Assembly (NCBI GenBank): GCA_001464895.1
Contig: LNEE01000037.1
Span: forward strand, 1 to 59,652
Reading direction: 5' to 3'
Length of the DNA stretch: 59,652 bases
Source: Betaproteobacteria bacterium Ga0077532
Lineage (GTDB): Bacteria > Pseudomonadota > Gammaproteobacteria > Burkholderiales > Ga0077523
How positions within the stretch are numbered: the stretch's first letter is position 1; every line of letters begins with the position of its first letter. A program made the position numbers and the translations under genes. Below the pieces are notes generated by a model. That model was not told the DNA's origin. It did no database searches and saw nothing but the letters and a program-made list of their open reading frames with translations. This document shows, piece after piece, positions 43,559-55,276 of the stretch.

Positions 43559-43732
43559 GAGCACTCGCTGGCGGGGTGGCGGAACGTGCCAGAGAGTAGC
43601 GGAAACGCCGAAGAGTTCAGCGCCTGAATGTGGTGCGGCGCGCAATGACCGCCGAAGGTGTCGGGCGCGGTAGGTCAGAGGTGATTCTCCGCGTCGCCCA
43701 CCCTGGTCGGACGACCCGCGTGAGGCAAGCGC

Positions 43733-43769
43733 GGCGCCCGCAACGGCTGGATCGGCCGCCGCGGGCGCC
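43733..43769 (-). terminator. possible htpG terminator hairpin
   Basis: GGCGCCCGC and GCGGGCGCC form a nine-base-pair GC stem starting eight bases after the htpG stop. A 19-base loop holds a smaller CGGC/GCCG hairpin. There is no clear U-run on the minus strand, so termination strength is uncertain. Confidence 0.4.
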
Positions 43770-43776
43770 TGCCGGA

Positions 43777-45681
<1,905 letters not shown>

Positions 45682-45717
45682 CGGATGCTCCGTGGCGTCA
45701 CATGGAAACGGCAGCAC

Positions 45718-45744
45718 AATGGGGACGCCTGCCGGCATTTCAAG
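45718..45744 (-). promoter_or_regulatory. sigma-32 heat-shock promoter of htpG
   Basis: On the minus strand CTTGAAA (45738-45744) and CCCCATT (45718-45724) are separated by 13 bases. This matches the RpoH consensus (CTTGAAA-N11-16-CCCCATNT) almost exactly. Transcription would start near 45711, 30 bases before the htpG ATG. Confidence 0.88.
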
Positions 45745-45809
45745 GGCGGCATTGCCAGGGCCCCCTCGGAGCATCCCGACGGCGCCTGCCGTCCTCACGG
45801 AGAACGACC

Positions 45810-46931
45810 ATGATCCGAGCATCCATCGCCCGTCCCTTTCTCGCCTGCCTGGGCATCGCGTTCGCCCTGACATCGATGCCCTCGGCGCAGGCCGCCGACC
45901 CGCCCATCGAGCGCATCCGTCTGCCGGCCGGCTTCTCCATCGAGGTCTACGCCAAGGTGCCGGGCGCAAGATCCCTCGCCGTCGGTGACCGGGGCACCGT
46001 GTTCGTCGGGACCATGAACGCCGGCCGGGTGTACGCGCTGCGTCCATCCGCCGACGGTCGGACGGCGACACCCTCGGTGATCGCCTCTGGGCTCAACACC
46101 CCGAACGGCGTTGCCTTCCGGGACGGTGCGCTCTACGTCGCCGAGGTCAGCCGCATCCTCCGGTTCGACGGGATCGAGGACCGCATCGACAGTCCGCCTC
46201 GCCCCGCGGTCGTCACCGACCGCTTCCCGACGGACCGCCACCACGGCTGGAAAACCATCGCGTTCGGGCCGGACGGCTGGCTCTACGTCCCCGTGGGCGC
46301 GCCGTGCAATGTCTGCGAAGCCGATCCCGACCGGTACGCCCTCATCTCGCGGATCCGCCCGGACGGCACGGGATACGAGGTGATGGCGCGGGGCGTCCGG
46401 AACAGCGTCGGCTTCGACTGGCACCCCGAGACGAAGGAACTGTGGTTCAACGATCACGGGCGCGACATGCTGGGAGACGACCTGCCCTCCTGCGAGCTGA
46501 ACCGGGCATCCCGGGCTGGCCAGCACTTCGGCTTTCCGTACTGCCACCAGGGCGACACGCCGGATCCGGAGTTCGGCGGAAAGCGTGCCTGCAGCGAGTT
46601 CGTGCCGCCGGCCTGGAAGCAGGGCGGGCACGTGGCGCCGGACGGCCTGCGGTTCTACACCGGAGACCAGTTCCCGGCGGCCTATCGCCATCGCCTCTTC
46701 GTGGCCCAGCACGGCTCCTGGAACCGGTCGAAGAAGAGCGGCTACCGGATCATGATGGCGACGCTGAAGGACGGAAAGACGGTCTCCGCCTTCGAGCCGT
46801 TCGCCGAGGGATGGCTGGAGAACGAGCAGGCGTGGGGGCGCCCGGTGGACATCCTCGGGATGCCGGACGGCAGCCTACTGGTGAGCGACGATTTCGCGGG
46901 GGTGGTCTACCGGATACGGTACGGCCGATGA
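45810..46931 (+). CDS. exported PQQ-dependent sugar dehydrogenase homologue (sorbosone dehydrogenase family)
   Basis: The 373-residue protein has a signal peptide (about 1-28, cleavage AQA-AD) and a six-bladed beta-propeller of the GSDH/sorbosone-dehydrogenase type. Landmarks are [31 protein letters not shown], the cysteine pair [52 protein letters not shown] and [14 protein letters not shown]. It probably oxidises an aldose or similar compound in the periplasm with PQQ. Five cysteines in the mature part fit disulfide bonding. ATG 45810 has GGAGA just upstream. It diverges from htpG. Confidence 0.88.
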   Translation: MIRASIARPFLACLGIAFALTSMPSAQAADPPIERIRLPAGFSIEVYAKVPGARSLAVGDRGTVFVGTMNAGRVYALRPSADGRTATPSVIASGLNTPNGVAFRDGALYVAEVSRILRFDGIEDRIDSPPRPAVVTDRFPTDRHHGWKTIAFGPDGWLYVPVGAPCNVCEADPDRYALISRIRPDGTGYEVMARGVRNSVGFDWHPETKELWFNDHGRDMLGDDLPSCELNRASRAGQHFGFPYCHQGDTPDPEFGGKRACSEFVPPAWKQGGHVAPDGLRFYTGDQFPAAYRHRLFVAQHGSWNRSKKSGYRIMMATLKDGKTVSAFEPFAEGWLENEQAWGRPVDILGMPDGSLLVSDDFAGVVYRIRYGR

Positions 46932-47322
46932 AGAGGGGCCATCCGCAACGGCTTTCTCGACGCGTTCCGGCTGCATTCTCTCCGTCTGATACCTTTGGCC
47001 AGTGGAACGGGCGGCGAGTCCGATGCTATCCTCCGGCGCAATGCGCGGGAGAGTGTGAACAGCGGTCGCTGTGGTAGTCACCAATGCCGCCAGCAGCGCG
47101 GTAAAGGTAGCGATGACCTGCGCGGCAGCCTCGCCGCCGGGGTTCCGGCAGTGCGCAGTCCGTAGTCGAGAGTGAAGAAGGGCTGATCCGCCTGACGCGG
47201 TTCATCGAAGCCCCGGGGACCGCAGAGTGCGGCCGATCCAGAAGGATTCGCGAGACCAGACGGAGCGTTGCCAACGCTGCCGGGCCTCACCGCAGGGTGA
47301 CCATCCCGGACCGTCGAAACCA
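46932..47322 (+). other. 391-bp gap: long leader of the HTH-GGDEF-EAL gene
   Basis: No gene was found. The stretch precedes a c-di-GMP regulatory gene and has repeated GC-rich self-complementary pieces. I searched by eye for GEMM (c-di-GMP) and glycine riboswitch cores and did not find them. TGCTATCCT near 47022-47030 resembles an extended -10. The last 95 bases before ATG 47323 are open in the same frame but read as low-complexity, non-family sequence. Confidence 0.4.
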
Positions 47323-49287
47323 ATGGCGCCGAACATGCGGGAAGAGAAGCTCGAGTACAGCATCCAGGAAGTATCGGAGAAGCTTGGTATCCCGGTGCAG
47401 AAACTCCGTCGATGGGATGCCCAGGGCGTCCTGATGGCACGGCGGACCGACGGTGGACATCGGCGCTACGCGAAGGAGATCGTCGACGGTCTCGCGGCAT
47501 CGACCCTCGGCGGCAACCTCGACCGGTACAACGACGAGCTCGAACACGCCCGCAAGGCGCTCCAGGAGAAGCGGCGGATCATCCAGCTGCTGGTGGAGAG
47601 CGAGACCCGCTACAAGGATCTCGTCGAGACGTCCCACGATCTCGTCTGGACGACCGACCCGCAGGGCCGCTTCACCTACCTGAACGCCGCCGCCCGCGAC
47701 ATGTTCGGCCTCTCGCCGAAGGAGCTCGACCGACGCTGCTTCTTCGATTTCGAGGGCAAGCCCTCCCACCTGCCGAACCGCCGCTTCCTGGCGCAGCTGA
47801 AGCGGGATGGCGAAGTGAAGAACTACATCACCCAGATCATCGACGCCAACGGTCACGAACGCTGGGTCGGCATCAACGCCCGGCTCGTGCACGACGAGGC
47901 CGGCGGTCTGACCGGGATGCGCGGCACCGCCCGGGACATCACCGAGCAACAGCGCGCCGCGATGCAGACCGAGTACTTCGCGACCCATGATCCTCTGACG
48001 GGCCTGCCGAACCGCGTGAGCCTCCAGAAATCGGTGGAGCGCGCGCTCGAATCCCACGACAAGGGCGCCGTCGTCTTCATCGACATCGACCATTTCAAGT
48101 ACGTGAACGACAACGTGGGGCATCGCCGCGGCGACCAGCTTCTCGTGTCGATCGGCGGGGTGCTGCGGGAAGTGGCCGAAGGTCTCGACGCCCAGGTCTA
48201 CCGCCTTGGTGGCGACGAGTACGCCGTCCAGATTCCCGGCGCGCTGCGCGCCCAGGCCCAGGACGTCGCGGAAGCCCTGCTCTCCCGCCTGCGTCAGTGC
48301 CCGCTGCCGATCCCGGGCGAGGAAGCCCGGCTGATCACGCTCACCGCCTCCGCAGGCATCGCCTTGTATCCGTTTCACGGCAGCGAATCCGCGGGCCTGC
48401 TGGCCTCGGCAGACATCGCGCTCTACCAGGCGAAGGACGCCGGGCGGAACCGGGTCGTGATCTACGGGCAGGAGGGTGAGGCGCTCCGCGCCACCCATAG
48501 GCGCGTGCTGTGGGCGAAGCAACTGCGCGAAGTGCTCGACGAAGACCGAATCCAGCTCTACGTCCAGCCGGTCATCCGGCTCGACGACGCCGAACCGATG
48601 CACTACGAGGTGCTGGTCCGCATCGAGGACAACGACGGCCGGATCGTCGCACCGAAGCAGTTCCTGGAGGCCGCGGAGTCCCTCGGCATCGTCCAGGAGA
48701 TCGACCTCCGCGTGATCGCGAAGCTGCTCCACTACCTGAGCGCGCCCGAGCGCCGCAACATGCGCTCGCGCTTCTTCGTCAACCTGTCGCGCGTGAGCAT
48801 GTCCGACCCGTCCTGGACGCGCCGCTTCTACGCCCTGCTGGAAGGCTCCGATGTGTCGCGCGGCCAGCTCGTGTTCGAGATCTCGGAAGCCGCCGCGATG
48901 GCCGAGGTGTCGATCAGCAAGAACTTCATCCGCGAGCTGAAGCAGATGGGCTTCCGGTTCGCGCTCGACAACTTCGGCGCCGGGTTCAGCTCGTTCTACT
49001 ACCTGCGGCAGTTCGACGTCGACTACATCAAGATCGACGGCAGTTTCGTGCGAGACCTCACCCGGGACGACGCGAACGGGATCTTCGTGCAAGCGCTGTG
49101 CGATGTCGGCCAGGGTCTCTCGAAGCAGGTCATCGCGAAATGGGTGGAAACCCCGGAAGTGCTCTCGCGTCTTCGCAGCATGCGCGTGGAGTACGCCCAG
49201 GGGAACCTGTTCCGGGCGCCCTATCCCATCGACGCGCCCGAGACGCGCGAGCCGGTATTCCGCAAGACGGGGACTGCCGGCCACTGA
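47323..49287 (+). CDS. MerR-type HTH-PAS-GGDEF-EAL regulator with degenerate EAL domain
   Basis: The 654-residue soluble protein has no membrane helix. Residues about 10-60 form a MerR-like DNA-binding domain (YSIQEVSEKLGIPVQKLRRWDAQGVL, RTDGGHRRY). A coiled coil (65-95), a PAS domain (90-215), a GGDEF domain (225-380) with GGDEY at about 296, and an EAL domain (400-640) follow. In the EAL domain EVL replaces EAL, DNFGAGFSS replaces DDFGTGYSS, and AKWVET replaces AEGVET. Loss of the second Asp and of the Glu makes phosphodiesterase activity unlikely. It may be a c-di-GMP-responsive transcription factor (inference). ATG 47335 is an alternative start. Confidence 0.88.
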   Translation: MAPNMREEKLEYSIQEVSEKLGIPVQKLRRWDAQGVLMARRTDGGHRRYAKEIVDGLAASTLGGNLDRYNDELEHARKALQEKRRIIQLLVESETRYKDLVETSHDLVWTTDPQGRFTYLNAAARDMFGLSPKELDRRCFFDFEGKPSHLPNRRFLAQLKRDGEVKNYITQIIDANGHERWVGINARLVHDEAGGLTGMRGTARDITEQQRAAMQTEYFATHDPLTGLPNRVSLQKSVERALESHDKGAVVFIDIDHFKYVNDNVGHRRGDQLLVSIGGVLREVAEGLDAQVYRLGGDEYAVQIPGALRAQAQDVAEALLSRLRQCPLPIPGEEARLITLTASAGIALYPFHGSESAGLLASADIALYQAKDAGRNRVVIYGQEGEALRATHRRVLWAKQLREVLDEDRIQLYVQPVIRLDDAEPMHYEVLVRIEDNDGRIVAPKQFLEAAESLGIVQEIDLRVIAKLLHYLSAPERRNMRSRFFVNLSRVSMSDPSWTRRFYALLEGSDVSRGQLVFEISEAAAMAEVSISKNFIRELKQMGFRFALDNFGAGFSSFYYLRQFDVDYIKIDGSFVRDLTRDDANGIFVQALCDVGQGLSKQVIAKWVETPEVLSRLRSMRVEYAQGNLFRAPYPIDAPETREPVFRKTGTAGH

Positions 49288-49309
49288 CCCGGTCGTTACC
49301 CACAGGCAC

Positions 49310-49347
49310 CCAACAGAAAGGCCACCCTCGGGTGGCCTTTCTGTTGG
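49310..49347. terminator. bidirectional hairpin terminator
   Basis: Perfect 17-base arms (CCAACAGAAAGGCCACC and its complement) enclose the loop CTCG. CTTTCTGTTGG on the plus side and the matching minus sequence supply a pyrimidine-rich tail. It closes the HTH-GGDEF-EAL gene (stop 49287) and the nuo-NUDIX transcript (stop 49381). Confidence 0.9.
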
Positions 49348-49380
49348 TGGCGTTCAGCGCGTGATCTCCGTCGCGCGGAA

Positions 49381-49959
49381 TCAAACCTCGTCGGGCAACG
49401 GCCAACCGGCACGCAGGCGATCCGCCCAGAGGAGTCCCATCTGGGTCTTCACGTCGGTGATGCGTCCACTCCGGACCCACTCCAGAGCCTCGTCGAGCGG
49501 CAGGACCAACGTCTCGAGGAACTCGCCGTCGTCGAGCGATCGTTCGGAGAACGTGAGGCCCCGCGCCACGAACAGATACACGACCTCATCGGCGTAGCCC
49601 ACACACGGGTGCAGACGGCAGAGCTGCCGCCACTCCGTCGCGGAGTAACCCGTCTCTTCCCTCAGCTCGCGCTTTGCGGTCTCGATCGGGGGTTCGCCCT
49701 TCTCGAGCTTGCCGGCGGGGAGTTCGTAGAAGTGGTCGTGCAGGGGATAGCGGAACTGACGTTCTAGCAGCACGGACCAGTCGTCGAAGAGCGGCATGAT
49801 CACCGCCGCGCCCGGATGCACGACATATTCGCGACGCGCCGGATTGCCATCCGGCAGGCGGACTTCGTCCTCGCGCACCTGGAGCATGCGGCCGCGGTAG
49901 GTCACCGTCGACGAGACCGTCGTTTCGGTGAAATCGTGCTCGCGATCCTGGTCTGACAC
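49381..49959 (-). CDS. NUDIX hydrolase, ADP-ribose pyrophosphatase type
   Basis: The 192-residue enzyme has a complete NUDIX box at residues 83-105 (GKLEKGEPPIETAKRELREETGY). ELPAGKLEKGE and a proline well after the box point to the ADP-ribose pyrophosphatase subgroup. It would hydrolyse ADP-ribose or a related nucleoside diphosphate derivative in the cytoplasm. It starts 19 bases after the nuoN stop and ends before the shared terminator, so it is the last gene of the nuo transcript, a common arrangement in betaproteobacteria. Confidence 0.92.
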   Translation of the reverse strand: MSDQDREHDFTETTVSSTVTYRGRMLQVREDEVRLPDGNPARREYVVHPGAAVIMPLFDDWSVLLERQFRYPLHDHFYELPAGKLEKGEPPIETAKRELREETGYSATEWRQLCRLHPCVGYADEVVYLFVARGLTFSERSLDDGEFLETLVLPLDEALEWVRSGRITDVKTQMGLLWADRLRAGWPLPDEV

Positions 49960-49978
49960 GGGACGGGCCGGCGGAGGT

Positions 49979-51430
49979 CTAGAGCGAAGCCTGCATCGCC
50001 TGCTGGCACAGCGTCATCAGCCACCCGGGCACGATGCCGATCACCAGGGCGGCCAGGCCGTTGACCGACAGCAGCACGCGAGCCCCCGCGGAGGCGACGA
50101 TGGGAGCGGTGTCGGTGGGCTCGTCGAAGTACATGAGCCGGACGATTCGCAGGTAGTAGAACGCGCCCACGAGGGACAGCAGCACCGCCACGATCGTGAG
50201 GCCGATATAGCCCGCGTCGAGTGCGGCCTGCAGCACGGAGAGCTTCGCGTAGAAGCCCACGGTCGGCGGGACGCCAGCGAGCGAGAACATGAGGAGCAGC
50301 ATCACGAACGCGTACCACGGGCTCCGACGGTTGAGCCCTTTGAAGTCCTCGATGCGGTCGGCCTCGAAGCCCTTGCGGGAGAGCAGCATGATCATCCCGA
50401 AGGTGCCGAGACCGATGAACGCGTAGACCGCCACGTAGAACATCGCCGCGCCGTAGCCGTCCACCGTGCCGGACATCAACCCGAGCAACAGGAACCCCAT
50501 GTGCGAGATCGTCGAGTAGGCGAGCATGCGCTTCAGGTTCGTCTGCGCAATGGCGGTGATGTTGCCGATGGCCATCGACAGCACCGCGAGGATCGCCAGC
50601 ATCTGCTGCCATTCGACGAGCAACGACGGATGACCGAGCGCTTCCACCAGCAGGCGGATCGCGAAGGCGAAGGCGGCGAGCTTGGGTGCCGTGCTGATGA
50701 ACAGGGCCACCGCCGTCGGCGCACCCTGGTAGACGTCTGGCACCCACATGTGGAACGGCACCGCGCCGAACTTGAAACCCAGGCCGGCGACGACGAACAC
50801 GAGTCCGAACACGAGGATGGTGGCGTTGGCCTGACCGTTCGCAATGCGCTCCGCGACGCGCGGGATCTCGAGCGAGCCGGTGGCGCCATAGATCATCGAC
50901 ATCCCGTACAGCAGCATTCCCGAGGCGAGCGCGCCAAGCACGAAGTACTTCATCGCCGACTCGGTGCTCTCCGCGGAGTCGCGCTGCAGGGCCACGAGGG
51001 CGTACATCGAGAGCGACAGCAGTTCGAGTCCGAGATACAGCGACAGGAAGTGGTTCGCGGAGATCATCACCATCATGCCGAGCGTCGCGAAGAGCACGAG
51101 GGTGTAGAACTCCCCGCGGAACATGCCGCGCGCCTCGATGTAGGTCCGCGAGTAGACCAGCATCACGCCGACCGCGAGGTAGACCATCACCTTGAGCGCG
51201 TCGCTCATGGGATCGTCCACGAACATGCCGTGCATGACGATCGAGACATCCGAACCCGCGGAGACGACCGTCACGACGGCACAGGCGGCAAGCGTCAGGA
51301 GGGAGAGCACGTAGACGCCGTTGCGCTGGTCGTCGCGCAGGAAGAGGTCGGCGATCAGGATGACGCACACCATCACGAGGAGCAGCAGCTCCGGCCAGAT
51401 CGGGACGAAATCGGCAGCAGTGAGGCTCAC
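49979..51430 (-). CDS. nuoN: NADH-quinone oxidoreductase subunit N
   Basis: This 483-residue proton-pumping membrane subunit of complex I is related to Mrp antiporters. It has about fourteen helices, with landmarks [61 protein letters not shown] and [19 protein letters not shown]. The conserved lysines in the KLAAF and LKRML segments are present. GTG 51430 is chosen: GGAGA lies upstream and the family-like start [18 protein letters not shown] results. Confidence 0.95.
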   Translation of the reverse strand: MSLTAADFVPIWPELLLLVMVCVILIADLFLRDDQRNGVYVLSLLTLAACAVVTVVSAGSDVSIVMHGMFVDDPMSDALKVMVYLAVGVMLVYSRTYIEARGMFRGEFYTLVLFATLGMMVMISANHFLSLYLGLELLSLSMYALVALQRDSAESTESAMKYFVLGALASGMLLYGMSMIYGATGSLEIPRVAERIANGQANATILVFGLVFVVAGLGFKFGAVPFHMWVPDVYQGAPTAVALFISTAPKLAAFAFAIRLLVEALGHPSLLVEWQQMLAILAVLSMAIGNITAIAQTNLKRMLAYSTISHMGFLLLGLMSGTVDGYGAAMFYVAVYAFIGLGTFGMIMLLSRKGFEADRIEDFKGLNRRSPWYAFVMLLLMFSLAGVPPTVGFYAKLSVLQAALDAGYIGLTIVAVLLSLVGAFYYLRIVRLMYFDEPTDTAPIVASAGARVLLSVNGLAALVIGIVPGWLMTLCQQAMQASL

Positions 51431-51464
51431 GCGGTTCTCCGCACAGGGTTTCCGGAGCGTTGGG

Positions 51465-52949
51465 TCACGGCAGCTTGCTCTTCGAGAGATGCTGGAGGAG
51501 GTCGGCCACCGGCGCCTCCAGCACGGCATTGAACGGAGCGGGATGGATACCCATCCAGAGGACGGCGACGGCGAGGACGGAGAGGAAGATCCACTCGCGG
51601 GGCTCGAGATCCTTCAGTTCGGCCACGTGCGGATTCGCCACCGCGCCGAAGATGACCCGCTTGTACATCCAGAGGGTGTAGGCCGCACCGAAGATCAGCG
51701 TCGTGGCCGCGGTGAACGCGAACCAGAAGTTCACCTTGGTCGCCGCCATGATCACCATGAACTCGCCCACGAACCCGCTCGTGCCCGGAAGGCCGGCATT
51801 GGCCATCGCGAAGAGCATGAGGAACGAAGCGAAGATCGGCATCGTGTTCACCACGCCGCCGTAGTCGGCGATCTGGCGCGAGTGCATGCGGTCGTACATC
51901 ACGCCGACGCAGAGGAACATGGCGCCGGAGATGAATCCGTGCGAGATCATCTGGATCACCGCACCTTCGACGCCGAGGCGCTCGAAGAGGAAGAGCCCGA
52001 GCGTCACGAAGCCCATGTGCGAGATCGACGAATACGCGATCAGCTTTTTCATGTCGGTCTGCACCAGCGCGACGAGCCCGATGTAGACGACGGCGATCAG
52101 CGAGAGCGCGATCATGAACCCCGACAGGGCGTGGCTCGCATCGGGTGCGATCGGCAGCGAGAACCGGATGAAACCATAGCCACCCAGCTTCAGCGCGATG
52201 GCCGCCAGCACGACGGAGCCGCCGGTCGGCGCCTCGACGTGCGCATCCGGCAACCACGTGTGCACCGGCCACATGGGCACCTTGACGGCGAACGCCACGA
52301 GGAATGCGAGGAAGACGAGCACCTGCGGGGTCATGCCCAGCGGCAGCGCACGCCAGTCGGCCAGGGAGAAGCTGCCGCCGCTCGCACGATAGAGATACAG
52401 CAGCGCCACCAGCATCAGCAGCGAGCCGAGCAGCGTGTAGAGGAAGAACTTCACCGCGGCGTACACGCGGTTCGGTCCGCCCCACACGCCGATCACGATG
52501 AACATCGGGATCAGCGTCGCCTCGAAGAACACGTAGAAGAGCAGCGCGTCGGTCGCGGCGAACACGCCGTTCATGAGGCCGGACATCACCAGGAAGGCGG
52601 CGAAATACTGGGCCACACGGCTCTCGATCACCTTCCAGCCGGCCAGCACGACGAGGATGGTCGTGAAGCTGTTCAGCACGATCAGCAGCAGCGAGATGCC
52701 GTCGATCCCCAGGCTGTAGTTCACGTGGTAACGCGGAATCCACGGGGTCGTCTCGATGAACTGCATGCCGGCGATGGCGGTGTCGAAGCTGATCGCGAGG
52801 GGCAGCGTGACGACGAAACCGGCGATGGCACCGAGCAGGGCGATGGTGCGGGCGAGGGACGCGTTCCGATCGGAGCCCGTGGCGAGCACGAGCGCGCCCG
52901 CGAGGATGGGCACCCAGATGGCGAGGGTCAGCAGTGGCATGGCGCTCAT
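51465..52949 (-). CDS. nuoM: NADH-quinone oxidoreductase subunit M
   Basis: The 494-residue antiporter-like subunit has fourteen or so helices. Key blocks are [22 protein letters not shown] (with the essential Glu), [37 protein letters not shown] and [21 protein letters not shown]. It belongs to the proton-pumping arm. It starts seven bases after nuoL and ends 34 bases before nuoN. Confidence 0.96.
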   Translation of the reverse strand: MSAMPLLTLAIWVPILAGALVLATGSDRNASLARTIALLGAIAGFVVTLPLAISFDTAIAGMQFIETTPWIPRYHVNYSLGIDGISLLLIVLNSFTTILVVLAGWKVIESRVAQYFAAFLVMSGLMNGVFAATDALLFYVFFEATLIPMFIVIGVWGGPNRVYAAVKFFLYTLLGSLLMLVALLYLYRASGGSFSLADWRALPLGMTPQVLVFLAFLVAFAVKVPMWPVHTWLPDAHVEAPTGGSVVLAAIALKLGGYGFIRFSLPIAPDASHALSGFMIALSLIAVVYIGLVALVQTDMKKLIAYSSISHMGFVTLGLFLFERLGVEGAVIQMISHGFISGAMFLCVGVMYDRMHSRQIADYGGVVNTMPIFASFLMLFAMANAGLPGTSGFVGEFMVIMAATKVNFWFAFTAATTLIFGAAYTLWMYKRVIFGAVANPHVAELKDLEPREWIFLSVLAVAVLWMGIHPAPFNAVLEAPVADLLQHLSKSKLP

Positions 52950-52956
52950 TGGGGGG

Positions 52957-54969
52957 TCACGTCCGCACGAACCAGGTCAGGAGGGCGAAGACGCCGAGGA
53001 TCATCACGAAGGCGTAGTGGTAGACGTAGCCGCTCTGGAGCTTCCGCACGATGCCGGAGAACCAGCCGATCAGACGCGCAGCACCGTTCACGAAGAACCC
53101 GTCGATGATCGCGGCGTCGCCGATGCGCCAGAGGCCCTTGCCGATGAGGCGGGCACCGCCCGCGAAGAAGACGTTGTTGAAGTCGTCGAAGTAGTACTTG
53201 TTCAGCAGCAGCGTGTGGATCGGGCGGAACGTCTTCGCGATGGCGGCGGGGATGTCGGGCCGCTTCAGATAGAAGAACCAGGAGACGGCGACCCCGGCGA
53301 ACGCCAGCCAGAACGGCAACGTCGTGAGTGCATGCACGGCCATCGCACCGGCGCCGTGGAAGTGCTCCCGCAGGTCGGCCATGGCCCCATGGTGTTCAGC
53401 GACGTGAATCACACCCTTGAAGTAATCGCCGAAGAGCATCGGCTCGATCGCGAAGTAGCCCAGGAACAGCGAAGGGATCGCGAGCAGCACGAGCGGGAGC
53501 GTCACGACCCAGGGCGACTCGTGCGGTGTTCCGCCGCCGTGGTGGTCACCGTGAGCATCATGGCCGTGCGCAGCGTGGTCGTCGTGGCCGTGCGCTTTCT
53601 CAGCGTGCGCGCCGAAGCGCTCCTTGCCGTGGAACACCAGGAAGTACATCCGGAACGAGTAGAAGGCCGTGATGAAGACACCCGCCATCACCGCGAAGTG
53701 GGCGAACCCGCTGCCGGCGATATGCGATGCGCCCACGGCTTCGATGATGGAATCCTTCGAGTAGAAGCCCGACAGGAACGGCGTACCGATCAGCGCCAGC
53801 GAACCCGCCAGTGACGTGAGCCAGGTGATGGGCATGTACTTCCGCAGACCACCCATGTTCCGGATGTCCTGGTCGTGGTGCATGCCGATGATGACGGAGC
53901 CCGCCGCGAGGAACAGCAGCGCCTTGAAGAACGCGTGGGTCGCCAGGTGGAAGATCGCGACCGAATACGCCGAGGCGCCCAGTGCCACGGTCATGTAGCC
54001 GAGCTGCGAGAGCGTCGAGTACGCCACGACGCGCTTGATGTCGTTCTGGACGATGCCGAGGAAGCCCATGAAGAGGGCCGTGATCGCCCCGATCACCAGG
54101 ACGAACGACAGCGCCGTCTCGGAGAGTTCGAACAGCGGCGACATGCGCGCGACCATGAAGATGCCGGCCGTCACCATCGTCGCCGCATGAATCAGTGCGG
54201 AGATCGGCGTCGGGCCTTCCATGGAGTCGGGCAGCCACACGTGTAGCGGGAACTGAGCCGACTTGCCCATCGCGCCCACGAACAACAGGATGCAGATGAC
54301 GGTGAGCAGCGACCACTGCGTGTCGCCCATCAGGGAGATCGTCTCGGCAGCCCTCGCGGGTGCGGCCTGGAACACCGTGGCGTAGTCGAGCGAACCGAAA
54401 TGCGCCAGCACGAGACCGATGCCGAGGATGAACCCGAAGTCGCCGACGCGGTTCACCAGGAACGCCTTCAGGTTCGCGAAGATCGCGGTGGGGCGCGTGT
54501 ACCAGAAGCCGATCAGCAGGTACGACACGAGACCCACGGCCTCCCAGCCGAAGAAGAGCTGGAGGAAGTTGTTCGACATCACCAGCATCAGCATCGCGAA
54601 CGTGAACAGCGAGATGTAGGCGAAGAAGCGCTGATAGCCGGGGTCGTCGGCCATGTAGCCGATCGTGTAGATGTGGACCATCAGCGAGACCGACGTGACC
54701 ACGAGCAGCATGGTCGCCGTCAGGGTGTCGATGAGGAAGCCCACCTCCATCTTGATGTCGCCCGCGATGAGCCAGGTGTAGGCGGTGCCGTTGAACGTGT
54801 GTCCCGCCTGCACGTCCTGGAACACCATCACCGAGCAGACGAGCGCGACCAGCACGCCGGCGATCGTCACGACGTGGGCGCCGGTGCGGCCGATGACCTG
54901 GCCGAAGAGACCCGCCAGGAGCGCGCCGACGAGCGGGGCGAGGGGAATGATCGGATAGAGGGCGTTCAT
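52957..54969 (-). CDS. nuoL: NADH-quinone oxidoreductase subunit L
   Basis: This 670-residue distal pump subunit has about sixteen helices and the long amphipathic C-terminal arm. Blocks include FFGWEAVGLVSYLLIGFWYTRP, SAQFPLHVWLPDSMEGPTPISALIHAATMVTAGIFMVAR and DIKRVVAYSTLSQLGYM. A histidine-rich insert (about 475-505: HAEKAHGHDDHAAHGHDAHGDHHGGG) sits between the late helices, as in many betaproteobacterial NuoL proteins. Confidence 0.97.
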   Translation of the reverse strand: MNALYPIIPLAPLVGALLAGLFGQVIGRTGAHVVTIAGVLVALVCSVMVFQDVQAGHTFNGTAYTWLIAGDIKMEVGFLIDTLTATMLLVVTSVSLMVHIYTIGYMADDPGYQRFFAYISLFTFAMLMLVMSNNFLQLFFGWEAVGLVSYLLIGFWYTRPTAIFANLKAFLVNRVGDFGFILGIGLVLAHFGSLDYATVFQAAPARAAETISLMGDTQWSLLTVICILLFVGAMGKSAQFPLHVWLPDSMEGPTPISALIHAATMVTAGIFMVARMSPLFELSETALSFVLVIGAITALFMGFLGIVQNDIKRVVAYSTLSQLGYMTVALGASAYSVAIFHLATHAFFKALLFLAAGSVIIGMHHDQDIRNMGGLRKYMPITWLTSLAGSLALIGTPFLSGFYSKDSIIEAVGASHIAGSGFAHFAVMAGVFITAFYSFRMYFLVFHGKERFGAHAEKAHGHDDHAAHGHDAHGDHHGGGTPHESPWVVTLPLVLLAIPSLFLGYFAIEPMLFGDYFKGVIHVAEHHGAMADLREHFHGAGAMAVHALTTLPFWLAFAGVAVSWFFYLKRPDIPAAIAKTFRPIHTLLLNKYYFDDFNNVFFAGGARLIGKGLWRIGDAAIIDGFFVNGAARLIGWFSGIVRKLQSGYVYHYAFVMILGVFALLTWFVRT

Positions 54970-54970
54970 C

Positions 54971-55276
54971 TCAGTTCTTCAGGCGCCCGATGTCTTCGAC
55001 GTTGATGCTGCGGATGGTGCGGAAGAGCACCACGAGGATCGCGAGGCCGATCGCGGATTCGGCGGCGGCCACCGTCAGGATGAAGAACACGAAGATCTGT
55101 CCCGAGGTGTCCTGCAGGTAGTGCGAGAACGCGATGAAGTTCGTGTTCACGGCGAGCAGCATCAACTCGATCGCCATCAGCAGGATGATCACGTTCTTCT
55201 TGTTGAGGAAGATGCCGACGACGCTGATCGCGAAGAGGATCGCGCCAAGCACGAGATAGTGGGTGAGCGGGATCAT
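54971..55276 (-). CDS. nuoK: NADH-quinone oxidoreductase subunit K
   Basis: The 101-residue protein has three helices. The conserved membrane glutamates are in [23 protein letters not shown] and [20 protein letters not shown]. The ATG 55276 overlaps the nuoJ stop (ATGA), and nuoL begins one base after its stop. Confidence 0.96.
   Translation of the reverse strand: MIPLTHYLVLGAILFAISVVGIFLNKKNVIILLMAIELMLLAVNTNFIAFSHYLQDTSGQIFVFFILTVAAAESAIGLAILVVLFRTIRSINVEDIGRLKN

Noticed and set aside
47089..47104. GCCAGCAGCGCGGTAA resembles the 16S rRNA 515 region
   Set aside because: One base is missing from the rRNA consensus and the flanks do not continue as 16S rRNA; it is a chance match in GC-rich DNA.
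46932..47322. A c-di-GMP (GEMM) or glycine riboswitch before the GGDEF-EAL gene
   Set aside because: GCGGGAGAG and GGTAGCG fragments are present, but the required cores of either class are not found in order.
49928..51532. Long plus-strand open frame opposite nuoN (and similar ones opposite nuoM and nuoL)
   Set aside because: The translations are Glu/His/Arg-rich mirror images of hydrophobic membrane proteins with no recognisable domain.
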